NCBI GenBank assembly: GCA_949752745.1
Contig: OX457027.1
Span: 79,973,214-80,037,213 of the forward strand
Origin: Protula sp. h YS-2021
Lineage: Eukaryota; Annelida; Polychaeta; Sabellida; Serpulidae
DNA: 64,000 bases
Reading direction: 5' to 3'
Shown: piece after piece, positions 24,181-38,200 of the stretch
Layout: every line of letters begins with the position of its first letter
How positions within the stretch are numbered: the first letter of the stretch is position 1
The notes under the pieces: generated by a model
What the model was told of the DNA's origin: nothing
Database searches by the model: none
What the model saw: the letters and a program-made list of their open reading frames with translations, nothing else
Program-made: the position numbers and the translations under genes

Positions 24181-24997
24181 GTGTGCTTTGCCGAGGTATT
24201 ATGACATGCATACTCGTACGCACACATGTTGCATTGCATTCTGTGTTTCCTTTGTTGTACTAGTGAATAACTTTTCGTAAAATTATGGTTTTGTTATGAC
24301 TTTTTTGGGGTCTGGTAATGTCATTCTCGTGGAGCGTTAACTGAATTAAATTCTGTTCGACGCGCATCTTCCGGAATGAAAAAAAAAATCAAGACCCACG
24401 AGCGGATTCGCGACTGGGCGATAACATAATAAAATGTTAATATCAAGATGACGAAGACTCGAACAATTAGATCGTGGGAAAATGTTAAATCAAATTAGTA
24501 TGCACCCTGTTGATCTTTACTCTCCATCACTTTTTATTTGTTTTGATGTTGTTTTAGCACCTAAAAACTTCGCAATGTCCTTAAAGGCTATTAGCAACAG
24601 CCCTGTGTGCAAATTGGTTCCGTTTGTCGGTCTACACCGTGTGATCTTCGTATTGTCGCCGACCCATGTAATACTGGCAATTATAACACGCACCTATTGA
24701 GTAATGCACTCCCGTAAAAACATATGATAAGAAACCGTCAGCGTGCTCTAAATTCGTACAAAAGTCACAAAGACAATTCACAGAAAAACAATAGGCATGA
24801 CTCCGAGATACTATGACGATAGCTTTCTGACGTAAAACGTTTTCCTTTGCATTGCGCAAGTAGCTATGCGACTCTCGTGTCGAAGGACAATACCATGAAA
24901 AAATGTCCATTGAAATCTCGAGTTTTTGGCTTTTTTCTGCTATCTATGAATCGATTTTGTTTGTTTGTGTATAATGAGGACAGATCCTGGTGCAGTC
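24181..24997. other. Unassigned stretch
   Basis: No gene or repeat recognised. Open frames on both strands (24482-24700, 24632-24910) overlap one another and have no family features. Confidence 0.4.
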
Positions 24998-25105
24998 GTG
25001 CTTTGCATGGGATTCGCGAACGCGTGGAAGACCTGTGAACGAACCGCGCACCTGCGCCGTTTGTTCACAGGCCTTCCACGCGTGCTCGAATCCCATACAA
25101 AGCAC
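24998..25105. repeat. 43-bp inverted repeat (long hairpin)
   Basis: Arms 24998-25040 and 25063-25105 pair over 43 bases with about five mismatches (GTGCTTTGCATGGGATTCG against GTGCTTTGTATGGGATTCG), spacer 22 bp. Could be a foldback element or the template of a hairpin RNA. No larger terminal repeats seen. Confidence 0.9.
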
Positions 25106-28100
25106 TCAGCCACATGATCTATCTCTATATTAGAGAACCGACAGTACGACGTTGGTGACGCTTGGGGGGGTCGATAATTGGATTGGTTTATTGTGTGTTG
25201 CTACCCCAGTTAGCAACACGACACATTTTCTCTTGCTATTTAAAGACTGGTAAATATGCGTTTTTCATCTCGTGAAAAGCGCGACTCTTCCAGCCTTAAA
25301 TTGGATGTAGAAGATTTGGAAAAGTTGCACTTGTTGCAATGTTAAAAAGTGCGACTATTCTGGGCTGTTTCTTTCAAAAACAGCCTGTCTTCAGTCCAGA
25401 ATAAACTTCAATGAAAAGACTCAACTGTATCTATGATATATAATTTATTCCGCTATTTTTTCTTAACAGGTTTTTTACAATATCTACCTTGCTATTTTTT
25501 CTAACTTTCCTCGGTTTTCAATGGCTGTCAGGCCTCATAGCTGTTAATCAGTAAGTCTAGAAGTCTCGAAGTTTTGAAGTCTGCATCCCTAGACTCGCCA
25601 GGGAGTTTTATTCGCCGGCTATCCGGAGAGTGAATGCCAGACAGCCAATGGCAGCCAATTTGCCCGTGGAGGAATCTGGACACGACATCATTGCAAATTG
25701 GTTAAAAAGAAATGATAAGAACAAATTCAAAACACGAAGAGAGTGGAGGAGCTTTTTCTGAAAAACATTGGCTATAAAGAAAATAGTTGTCTGGTCGTTG
25801 GCAGCAGGGAGAGTAGGGGCCTATTTTGATGATGCTAAGCGAATGGGACCGTATTTTTCGAGGATCATATCTGTATGTGGCGAATCCTATGTACTTCTCT
25901 GTGTTTTAACTAAAATATTCTCCATGTAACAGAAGAGATTTCGTATCCACTCACTATATTATAGGAATATCACATCAAAATAGATCTACTTTAATAGTTT
26001 TAAAATTTACGGATTTTATAGTTTTTTCGAGGTTACAAATTCCTTATTTGATTATCTAAGGATTTTGGTTATCAACACCAAATCACAATTGGTAGTGATA
26101 TCTAGTTTATTGATTCAAAATATATATAAATATAGACATTGTCTGCACTATTTATTAACTACAATATTGTGGGAATAGGTTAGGATTTTTATTACCGTTC
26201 AGAATAAGTACTGCACAACGTAGAAATACACTATCTGCAAGACTTTTAAGTTTCAATAATTAGTCGAAGGATTCATTTCAATAAACACTGGTTAATGTAA
26301 AAGAAGGACGTAAAGTCTTGCAACCATTTTTGCAAAAGTGAACAACCCAAACATTTAAGTTTTGACAATTTTGACTTCGTACGGCTCTGCAGGAAGTGGA
26401 TAATGACAAGTATGCATGTACTTGATTTTAGGGTCTGATGCAATTTCTCCGCTCTTTCTACATTTGGCTGTTCTACCATTCACAAGAGCAATCCACTTAC
26501 CTTCCGTGTATCAGGTTAATGAACCAGTAAGAGCTTAACTTGAAAGACGAAATATAAGCTTAAAAAGACACCGATTTTGAGCAGAACAGTCTATTATTGA
26601 ATTTATATCTAAAGGGTAAATCTCCTGGAAGTCTTCAATTGGCCAAATCAACGAAGTCAAAAGGACACATTGAATTAACATGGTTCAAGAAATACAATGT
26701 CAGTAATTTCAAGATCGAAAGTATAAGTTCAAAAATCCGACCAAAATCAAACCCAATTTGATCGTTTTTTATTTGCTATTCGAGGACTTTTTTAATTTGT
26801 TAGGTTACATATTGGATGAAACTATTGCATTATTGCTTACCAGAAATAGAGCTTATTTCTTAAACCTTATATAATATCAACATTTCTATCTTTATGGCAC
26901 GTGTTATAAACTCATGTTCCATGTGAATGTCAGCTTTTTGATTATTGGAAAATACTTGTGGTATATATGGCTAAAAATGCCAATGTGATGTGTCTATTTT
27001 TTAAATAACAAAACTTAAAACCAGAAGAAAATTATATGGATGTTATATTCGTGGGAAAAACCTTCTCAGCGTAACTACCTTATATAGAACATTTGATTGC
27101 TTACTCACTAAAAGAACTATTTTGACATTTATCGACTAAATGGATCGAAAAAAGCATAATCTTGTAAGAAGCTGCTTGAAGTTGTAGGAAAACTTTTACT
27201 TGACAGCCAGTACATTTTAAGGTGAAGGAATTGAATAAAGAATAGTGGTAAAATGACAATCTAATATGCTATATCCTTAATGTGTTTTTAGGAAAGTAGT
27301 TCATGCAAATTTAGTTTTAACGAGGCCGTATGGAAACACACATTGGAAACAGCAACATCAGATATGTAAATAAAACTACTCTTACAACTGAGCAATAGTG
27401 GTACCATTCCGGGGTTGTCCTATTTCTGGGGTTCGAGCACTTTTGGTGGAATACCTGTGTATAATTATCTTCAATAATGTACCTTACGACAGTCGACAAA
27501 CACAGAAATAAGATTATTTCAGTAAGTTCTTTTTCAAATAGAAAAGTTCAAATATTTGTTACTTCTTTTGATTACAATATGCTAAAAATTACTTCAACAT
27601 ACTTTGACTTGTTATCGCAATACTGCCACACCATTTAAAATTACAAAATGACAGAGTTGAGCCACATCTGAAAAATCTAGCCATAAATTATGGTCTTTCA
27701 GCGTTTGGTTAAAAAGTGGTTCAAAACACAGTTAAAATGCAGTTGCATCAAAACTCTACAATCCAATTTCGTGCGATTTTTCTGTCCAGACAGTTCTTTA
27801 TACTCATGTTTTTATCATTACCTCAGTTGCAAATATGAATCTTCAGTGAAAGCGTTATTATAATTACTTTAATTGGAAATCACTGACTGTTGTTTATTAT
27901 TGTTCTTTTAGGGCTGGTCAAAGGGGTCATTTCGTTCGATTTGCTGGGTGGTCCGATATGCATGATTCCTGAATAATAGAAATGAATAGGGAAAATTGTT
28001 TTGGGTGAAAAGTGGTCCGATCTGAGGGAGAGTCTGATTTCCGGTGTGCTACAATTCCAGTGTAATATTTTCATATATATTCCCAGTATTTTTTTCAATC

Positions 28101-29068
28101 CAACCTTAAATAAATTGTCTTATTTTTCCTTAATTTTAAAAAGTATAAATAACCTTTATAAATAAATAATCTTTCATACCATTTTCGAAAACTCTTCTAA
28201 CCACCTAAAGATATCTTTCCTTATATGACCACCAAATTTGGTCAATTAAATTCCTTTTTGAGTGATAGTCTTGGAAATGTATTTTGCAAAAAGCACCTTT
28301 CGATATATCATAAAACTTTTTTGCATTGATATATAGCGATATGTGCTTTGATTTCCCATTCAATTTTGTCTGCCTTTGATTCAAAATAAAAATAATGTTG
28401 TTATTCAACACAGAAACACACAGTTTAGGTGGGCAGTTTTAACGATGCAGTTTCAGTAAATAAGCAGAAAGATTAATTGACGATTTCAAGCACTGACAAT
28501 CTGATCTGATACAAACGGAATAATTAATGATATTTTATGCCATATATAAGAAAAAAGAAAATTCTCCCCAATCAATTTATAAAATTATCAATGTATAATA
28601 TACCACACTTTCAATATATCATATTAATTTACTAACTATTACTATATTTCATAGCCGTGAGTCATTTGATTATTTCACCCAAAAACGAGGAATGTCAAAT
28701 TTTAATTCTTTCCACTGCAAACTCTCATGCCCATATGCGAGCTCGAAAGACAAATATACTCTTGTAAAGCATTGCACAATTAAAACGACTTTAGAATATG
28801 ATCGGTGACTAATTTTATTAAAGTGACATCCTAAAAATAACTGTTTAGGTTTATATATACCGTCTACTTATAGAGTCATTGCAAAAACATCTAACAGAAA
28901 AAAGGGTAATGGTCACTGTCACAGTTTGTATATGTTATGCTGCTCATTATTATCATTTTCACAGTTAGTATATGAAACGGTGCGAATCAGTGTCAGTTTC
29001 ACAGTTTGCCCATATTATGGTGTTAAATGGTTTTACAAAAACTGAGATTGTGTTTTCTTTTAACAACT
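25106..29068. other. AT-rich non-coding sequence
   Basis: No gene, RNA gene or clear repeat recognised. Open frames are short and without family features. May be intergenic or a long upstream intron of the cysteine-module gene. Confidence 0.45.
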
Positions 29069-29304
29069 AAAGCTAAAGGTGAAGCAATTATCGCCGCTTG
29101 TGACTATTTGTAAACTCCTTACATTTTAAAGCTAAACGTGGAGCAATTATGGCTGCTTGTGACTGCTTGTAGACTCCTTACATTTTAAAGCTAAACGTGG
29201 AGCAATTATGGCTGTTTGTGACTGCTTGTAGACTCCTTACATTTTAAAGCTAAACGTGGAGCAATTATGGTTGTATGTGACTGCTCGTAGATCCCTTACA
29301 TTTT
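29069..29304. repeat. 4 x 59-bp tandem repeat
   Basis: Units begin AAAGCTAAACGTGGAGCAAT at 29069 (variant), 29128, 29187 and 29246 and end CTCCTTACATTTT. The first and last are the most diverged. Non-coding surroundings. Confidence 0.95.
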
Positions 29305-32300
29305 ATTCAAAAAGAATAAAAATAAGGATATCAGAATAAATGCGGTGTAAAAATGCAGTTTGTTACCTATTGCAACTCCAGTGGTTTAAATGACTAATTG
29401 CCAATTCGAATCACTGTAAAAATATAGTATTTCTATAACAGTAGTTTAAATCGGAAATGTTTTATTTGCTCCATAGCAAGAATCTGTTTTTATTTTCATC
29501 ACTGCGACGTTTTTAGCAACATTTTACTATCATTAGCACTATAGTATTTTTCATATGAATTCTTATTTTATTGGAACCAAAGCGATGTCTATTACAAACT
29601 GTTGTTATTGTATGGACGTCACTTATGTCAACAAGAAAACATTTATTGTTCATACTACAGAATGTTGTTTTGAACAACACGTTCTTTTGAAATTTCATTA
29701 TTTAATCGATACTTAAATATGTCTCAAATTTACAAATATCTCTTGCTTAAAGAGTCTAAATGTCATAGATAAATGTCAGCATTATAATCTGCTTACCCAA
29801 ACCATCCCATTCCCTCTTTGAAGTCTGTAGATACAATCAAAATGATGGCATGTGATTGAAATAAACAGACCATTTATCAAGGTCTATCTTAGAAAAAGCC
29901 CTTTAAGCATTTTCACATAACATCCAAACATCTTATAGATGTTACTTTAATTGACTTATATGATTGATAGGGTTCATAAACGCTGCAGTTACCTGGTTGT
30001 TTCTGTAATTCATGTATGTTTCAAGCGATAGAAAACTTAAATAAAATCTGATACTGAGTGTTTTATCCTAGTGGTTATTAATTCATAACCTTTAAGGTTT
30101 TGGACATGAGTACGAAATGTTGATGACTGATCTCTACTCTCCATCAAAACATTTAAACTCATTCCTGTAACTGATACGTTTTCTTTTATGATGTGTTGCA
30201 TCATTGTATTTGCAAATTTATTTGAAGGAGATCTGAAGAACTGTTTTGCAAAATAGTGTTAATTACTGATAAAAGGTGTACGGAGAGATGACACACTTAT
30301 AATACAGCGATAGATAATGGGAATGGGTATTATATATTGGCTTCTAACCTAGACACATGAACAGCGCAGTTGTGAGTTGATGGCCTTTCACAAGCTGGCG
30401 AATAAAATGCAAAAGATTAAAGCCCCATCAATATCACTCTTACCACTCGAAAGTATAAAATCATCCTATAGGTACCCAAACAAATTGGAAACAAACTTTG
30501 TGTCCTGCCCTTAGATATTTAGATATTGCACACCGTTTGGGAAGATGACGCCGTGTTGCATACTAGCTTCGCAACAAAAGCAAAAATATGTTTCTTCACC
30601 ATGATTTCGTCAGCGCCACGTTGATTTAGTCCTGTTCGCTCTTTGTGTTTTATATTATTAGTACATTCGCGCAACACATGCACTTGTAATACATCTGTGA
30701 AAATAAAAATTTGTGCTATGGACTCCTTGCCTATTGTGGATACCTGTAAACGGGGGAAAATTTGTTTCAGTCTGAACCATAGGTTTGCACAGTTTTAAGT
30801 CCTAGTTATTAAGGAGACTTGGCTGTTAAGGACTAGCGGTACTTTTTGAACGACACTCCACAAAAAAACACTGAAATTGGCATGGGCAATATTTTTACCA
30901 GAATTTCGTCTCCAAATTAAACAGTGCATACAATCCTCTTCGACGTTAGTGTTTGTTCATATCGCTTGTGTTATTTATGTGTTTGTGTTATTCTTGAGTA
31001 CATCAGATTAGATAGTGCTTACAATTTAAGTGAGGATAGTTAGGTGAATTAACCTAATTGCTTAACTTAATTTAAAACAAGGAATATGGATATGGAAATT
31101 TATGGATCTTTTTTTATCTTCAGTTCTGTAAGAGTCCAGATCTTAAATTGTTTGTGCTCTAAAAACCATGGCCTAATGATTAAAAAAGTAATATATTAAC
31201 ATGTTAAAACTATCTGCAAATTAGATTAATTCTTTCAAATAAAAAAATTGATACTGCTCAACGGAGGATTTGCTTTAAAAAACACAAAAACGGAAAGGAA
31301 TAGATAATACCTTCAACGTTCAGTTCCTAAATGAGCATCTGCGGTCAGATATCATTTTAGTTTACTAACTTCGATACATCGTTTCTAATAACTTTTCGCA
31401 TAATATATGTTTTGCACAAAGTAATAAGGATCATGTTTGCTTGTATCTCCTGATATTAAAAACCGTTGCATTATAGCAATTCCAATCTATTGAGCATTTT
31501 ACATTTTCATTTTTACTTTACGAACCTGAATCTATTCCAAACTTCCAAACTCCATACATCAATATTTCAATTTCGATTAGATATCAGGGTCCTCTTTGCC
31601 GCATCGTTTACTTTTACATCATCCGGGAATGATTTTTCTTGTCCCGTACAATAACTTACCTGTCAAAATCTGACAACCTTTATTGTGTTGACTATTAATA
31701 AGGTCAGAAGAAATTGAAAAAAGCGGGATTTTTGTGTTTGTACTTAACATTGCGTTTCTTATCAAAGCAGCATGAAAGGAAACAAAAATTAAAATGATTA
31801 ATTTTTAAATTTTAGTAATTGCTCATGCTCCCAATTTATAATGGTGAAAAACTTACTATGCCTTTAAACTGTCTTTCGATCTTTCAAAGTGCACGGATGT
31901 GTTTGAATACGCGAGTGTATGAAGGAATCCCAAACTTAAATAGTTTTTGTATAGTTTCATAAGGATACATTGAGAGTTTTCAAATGGAATGCTAATCTCA
32001 GACAATGATTAACCGTCATGACATTGTGTTTTGTGTCATATGCTTCGCTGACGTTATACTTCTTATTCCTCTTGCTGGTATGCATCATAATATTTTATAA
32101 TTTTATAATTATAATAATTATTATAATCTTTCATAATTTGGAATTACAATTGATAGAATATTCAATTATTTGCCACAGTTTAAAGTATTTAAAGTTAATA
32201 TTTTACACATATTTTAACGATTTCTTTATTTACAGTGAAATTTAAGTAAGCTTTCTAAACCACATTTTATTGCATATGGCATAGTCTAGCCATAACTTAT

Positions 32301-32481
32301 GCATCACAACGTCCGGTTAGTGCTCAGATGGGTAACTTGCGATGGTATGGAATATAAACTATATACATATTTGTGCCAACAACTCTCGTTAATTGCACTT
32401 AGGCACACTTAGTTTTCTCCAAAGTATTTCTATTTTTCGAAACCTGTATCACATTCACATGTATTTTGTCCTGAGTCTCTG
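29305..32481. other. AT-rich non-coding sequence
   Basis: No supported gene. A small AT palindromic run lies near 32095-32130. Probably intergenic or intronic sequence upstream of the first detected cysteine-module exon. Signal-peptide or other N-terminal exons of that gene were looked for and not found. Confidence 0.4.
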
Positions 32482-32554
32482 TTCCATAACCCAACTCCCT
32501 ACAATCACACACAGTTGTGTGCTGCGTATGATTGTAGGGAGTTGGGTTATGGAA
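32482..32554. repeat. Perfect 26-bp inverted repeat
   Basis: Arms 32482-32507 (TTCCATAACCCAACTCCCTA and on) and 32529-32554 are exact reverse complements; the 21-bp loop holds a smaller CACAC...GTGTG stem. It lies 132 bp upstream of the first module exon. Confidence 0.97.
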
Positions 32555-32685
32555 TACATGGAAAAAGCCAGAGAAAAACGCTGATATCAGTACTTTAAAG
32601 CATGTGAGAGTTGCCAGCAACCCTGTGGGTGTAAATATTCACCACCAGCGCATTGAAGCGCTCTAGTTCTCTGCTACTTTTATAG

Positions 32686-32847
32686 GAGGGATATGCACGG
32701 ACAGAAGTGGCTTTACGATTAGCTATGACGGTGAGACACTGACTTGTGCGGAGATGGCCGTCCACATTCCGGCCTCCTTCCTCTGCTTTTTACACGGCGT
32801 AGCAGGGGGTCCCTGCTGCAAGAGCTGTGAGCGGAGGCGGCGCCCCA
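32686..32847 (+). CDS. Exon, cysteine module 1
   Basis: Acceptor TTTTATAG, donor CCCCA|GTGAGT, phase 1-1. Peptide runs ICTDRSGFTISYDGETLTC, then AEMAVHIPASFLC, then GGPCCKSCERRRRP. Six cysteines in family order; the basic RRRR tail is unlike later modules. First module seen. Confidence 0.85.
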
Positions 32848-35232
32848 GTGAGTACTACTGCCATTTTTGTCCAAGTGCAGAGTTTGAGTGAGAATGTAGA
32901 GAGACAAGGCCCAAAACGAACTGATACACTTAGTTTATTTTTAGGATGCAAGATTCAATGCCAAAGACTTCCTCCCCTAAGATCATATCCAGTGCTGCAA
33001 AATGATTGACTTCTGCGTTATAAACTCCTGCTCGTCAAGATTTCACATTTATATTTTTGTGCAACAACTTCTCCCACAAATGATAACCCTGCTTTTTATA
33101 TTACTAATTTTGTATACATTAAATTAACATTATTGGTCTCTTGTAGGCGAATACTTAGCTAATGTGCAGATTATAAAGCTATAAAGTCCCAAATATAGAT
33201 TATTACTTTTGTAAAAGCACGAGAGATTTCGTGGATTGAAAGAATGTTAGAAAATAGAAATTTTTAAGCTTTGCCTTCTTGCGCGAATATCTTCCTACTA
33301 TGAGCCCCAAAATGCTCCACATATGGATACCAAGCATTTATCAAGAAATGTTCTATCATTGGTTTTCTGTAAAACGCAAACCGAAAATATATAGTGCTAT
33401 CCTGAAACTGCATAATTGGTCTAAGAGATATATTCTTATGTAAAACTCCATCATCTTCTTAAGTAAATTATACCAAAAAAAATAGTTAATATATTAACGA
33501 TATTCTTATAAAGGAGAGAAAATTAATGACTCCAGCAGACACAATAACTAATATAAACTTAACCATATTAAAAATTAATAGTTGTATAACCGCAATTCCT
33601 AAGCCTGGAAGCAAGCAATTAAATGCAAAAAAAAAACATGAAAAGTGTAGACACAATACTGTCACTTTGAAAATTCTATTCTATGAATCACCAGTACTCA
33701 AAATGAATTCTACAAATATATATCGCAGCTTAATACGAGAACAATACGTGATTCCGTCCTGTGTGGAACGAAGACAAACTGACGGAATACAGTTAAACAT
33801 GGAAGACTAGAATCAGTTACTCTTTAAAACTAAATATCTCACTAGAATGGTTAGTGATGGTATACTCAACTTTAAAATCATTCTAGAACTATGCCTATAA
33901 ATATATTGTCTCAAAATTTGACAGCTCCTAATGCGATGTGCAACAACTGATAAATGAAAAATGATATCAGTCATATGTTCATACATTGCACAAAAGTAAA
34001 ATAATAGTATATATTATAAAAAGTATTTTTAATTTAAACAAATTTGTTTTTGACACAAGAAAAATATACTTTGATTGGTAAAAAGTGATTGTATTGAAAA
34101 AGAGCTTCAGTTTGCTATTGATTGCACTTTATCACAGGCACGCTTATTCATACACAGATGATATTCTAAAAATCGGGAAATATTTTTCACTGAATTTTTA
34201 ATATTTCTTAAATCTAAACTTCAAATTGAAAACAATAAAAAGGAATGATTGGTAATTTAAATCGATTCCTTGTTATGATCTATACGATATGCTCATGGCT
34301 GTTAGAACTAAATGATCTTAGTATGTGTTATATTGCTATTTTATCAACAACAAAATGTCATTGCACTAGTTATGAGTAATTGTCATTTTCTTTGAATATT
34401 GTTAAATGTGTTGCAGTTAAATATGAAATGACAGTAAAAGATTATAAAGCCCACCCAGATTAGATCTGAAAGAATATCTTATATCGAGACTACGCGTAGT
34501 TCTATTTGAGGATTTGGTTAGTATAAATTCGAGGGTTCCAAAACGTAGAACAAGGTGTAGTGGTGATGAAGAAGAGTGTTCTTATTTCTGGCGCTTTCTT
34601 GCTCCTGTGTTCTGATTATCATTGGGGCTATTGAAATAAAACTTTACGTCTCAATTTCTTTGCTTACGTTTCAAAGTCTGCAACAAGTCATATTTTGTAT
34701 TAAATAGCACATTAATCATAAAAAGCTATTAAAGATTTCTTGTAGTAGTTAGGTATGACGTACTGATCGAAGCCTCAATATCAATCAGAGCCTCAAACTC
34801 AGCTATTTATACCTACAGTATTATTCTACCCTCTTTTCTGTAAATGATTGCAGCCAATTATAACGTTATGAGGAAAAATTGTCATTTTGACTCCTTTATA
34901 AAACACCCACAGAAGTAAAATATTTAAGAATGGTAAATTTTTACTTGATGGTACTCTGTGGATTGTTTGATATTGGGTTTTACGTTCACTGTAAGAAAGG
35001 TAAGCACATGTAACTATTATTTTAATCACAAAACCGCTCAATGTTTTGTAGTGTCTTTCGATTGTATTGTAATTTCTTTATATTTTCTTAAATTTTTTTT
35101 AATACACTGCTTATATTTATCAGCATTTCAGCAAAGTTCTCTCCAAAATGATGATAATAATAATGACAATAAAGGTTAAAAAATAATAGTGGAACAATAA
35201 TATTGTCATAATAATCATAATCACAATGATGA

Positions 35233-35281
<49 letters not shown>

Positions 35282-38200
35282 GTAACAGATAAATCTGACT
35301 CACTAGATTTATCCTTAAAAGGATATTGCTTAGAAGCCGCATACAAAAAGTGCCTCAGGCGTTTAATTAATTTTTACAGGTATCTTACAGGTATCCTTAA
35401 TAGGAAGTGTGTACACAGAAAAAGATATTCGATTTTCTTACGAGGCAGACCGCCAATTCCTAACCCTCCCCCTGCCCCCCGTCAAAAAAGACAAGGTACC
35501 CATAAAGAAATCTTTACTATAGCTAGATTAACAAAATTGTCGATCCCCAAAAAAGTACACATTAAGGCTTCTGAAACATGGCCATTGATGTTATGACACA
35601 CTTACCATTCTCTCTGGTGAATATGCCAACATTTCTGTCTGAAAGACATAAAATGTTTTTTTTTATTTATAATAAAAGTATTGTTGTTGCTCAACCAGCC
35701 CAACTTAAAACACAACACAACACAACGGTGCCTGAAATGCCAGTTGGTGAAATCATGTTTTTTTATTTACATCTTTCACCTTTCTGTATTTCACTTCCAA
35801 CTGAAGACTGGTAAAACACGCACATACATGAAGCATTTCTATTTCCCCTAACATTTCAATTCAATATTAGCCTAAATATCAACGCTGGCGATTCGCAGAT
35901 ATAAAACCGATTGGTCGAGGAGTTGTTCTATTACTGCATAATATTTGATTCGAGACTAAAACGTATTACAATATTAATCTAAAATTTCTCACACCCCTGA
36001 TGTATTTTGTTCAAACGTTAATTTGTCCAAGAGGCCAATCAGGTACCAGAAAGTTCATGAATTAATATCGTTTTAATATGACTGTTGTTATTTGCCGAAC
36101 ATTTCAGCCAGCAACTGCATGGACAGGGCGGGCTATTCGATCCGCTACCGCGGCAAGGATCTGTCATGCAGCGCCATGATACACAGCAGTGGTGCCACTC
36201 TCCTGTGCTCCTTGTATGGATACTCCGGTGGCCCTTGCTGTAGAAGCTGCAGAAGCATTGAAGAAGGTAAATGTTGCTTCTGCCATGTCTTCAATCTCCT
36301 CAAATCACTATTCTGTCTCTGTGTTAGAAGGGAAAGTTTGTGAAAAAGCGCCTGAAGTTTTTGAGATAATAGCAAACCTCCGTTGATCAAAACTTGACCG
36401 AAAAGGACAAGATCACCCAGAAACTCTCTTATGCGATGCGCTTCAGGGCCAAAGGGTAAAAAAAATAATCTCACAATAGCCCTATGCATAACAGTTTTCG
36501 AGTTAATGACCAACTTCCACTTTCAAACCTTGAATTTGGCCAAAAAGGTTAAGGATACTTAGGTGCCTGTTGTGTAATGTCTTAGGTGCCTGTTGTGCAA
36601 TGTCGTTTAGGCATTAACAAATTATCTCAAAATCGGCGTCTTTGAAGCTCAAAGGATAAAAACTGAGATAAAAAGTTCTGAAGGTTTTCGAAATAATGGC
36701 CAGCTTCCGGTTTTCGGGTATTGATCTTAAAAGCATGGACACGGTCAAAGTCACCAAGAAAGCTTTTAGGTAGGTCTTCTGGATTCGAGAGGTTGAAACT
36801 GTAACTGAAATCTCTCTGTAACGGGATTTAAGACAGACAGGTCACGTGACCTTTGACACTAACCTTCAAGGTCAAGAACCAGGTGACGAAGTGACATCAA
36901 CTTAAACTGTTTGTGTCTACGAACACGGAGTAACTTGTTTCTTGCAGTTAGCGTGATACAACGTTAAGTGGTATTATGACTGTGACCTTGACCTTAAAAA
37001 TTATAATAAAACACTGCTCGATTTCAGTGCGATCTTGTTTTTATTTGTACCAAATCTGAAGCTCTCATGACAAATAGTCCGAATTGAAACCGTTCTAAGT
37101 AAAAATAGCAGTTGACCTCAACTAGACCTTGACCTTGAAAGTCAAAGAAAAAACTCATCCCCTATACGCCTGCCAAATTTCATCGTTATGCGAAGTTCAA
37201 TAAAGCTGTTTCGGACTTAAATTGATGTTTATTGAGGAAAAAAGGGTTGCTGTGACAACATAAGGAGATGTACAAACGTTCGCTGGAGTTCATGTAGCTG
37301 CAATGTGCTATATTGACTTTTTTCATATATATTTTAAAACAATCTATTTTAAATTTAGACCTGTTATTTTTGTTTTGCAAGCATTAGTTTATCTAATAAT
37401 TATATATCTTTATTTTTTCATATCCATTTTCGGTTGAAGGGACAGTGTCTCTGCTCGTTTTTTCTATTCACTAAAAATAAAAATTTATAAAAATAAAAAA
37501 ACCCCGCATTTATAATTTAATTGCTAGAGATATCTCCTCTACATAATATACCATGAGTCATTTTATTTGCAATATCAAGGCACAGTTGCGACAACGGCAA
37601 CAGTTTGCAGGGAGTCCAGGTTAACTATGAGCACCTCGATGCATGGTGAGATCACGTGTTCAGACATGATGACGTATCCGCTGAACTACTACTGCCGACA
37701 GTACAGTGCCGACTGCTGTAGCAGCTGTGAAGCTGTTGGTATGAGATCATCTTTTTTGAATTCCACCAAACCTAGAATTTCCTTTTAAGATTAAATGCTT
37801 ATACATAAATCATGAATCTAAAAAATAATTATTTGTTTGAAGATTTCTAAGTCGTTATTTGGCTGCATCAAACTGGCTGAGATATTTTCATACGCACTAA
37901 AAACTCTGAAGTAAAGTAATTCAGAAATAAACTGAGGCTTCCTTTACATACGACGTCTGCCAAAAGCCGAAAGATAAATTCGGTGAACAGCCCAATCTTA
38001 ACATTTCTGAATATCAATAAATTTTTGTTGTCATTGAGATCGATATTGCAGAAGGAGAGCCAAGAAAAAAAGAATTAGGTTGGGTTAGACGGTCTTAATT
38101 GCGGCAGTCAGATACATAGCCTGCGGCTATTGAGCAGGCTCGTTGGTCTAGGGGTATGATTCGCGCTTCGGGTGCGCGAGGTCCCGGGTTCGAATCCCGG

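Noticed and set aside
36145..36513. 122-codon minus-strand frame over module 2
   Set aside because: Antisense shadow of the cysteine-module exon plus repeat-derived intron.
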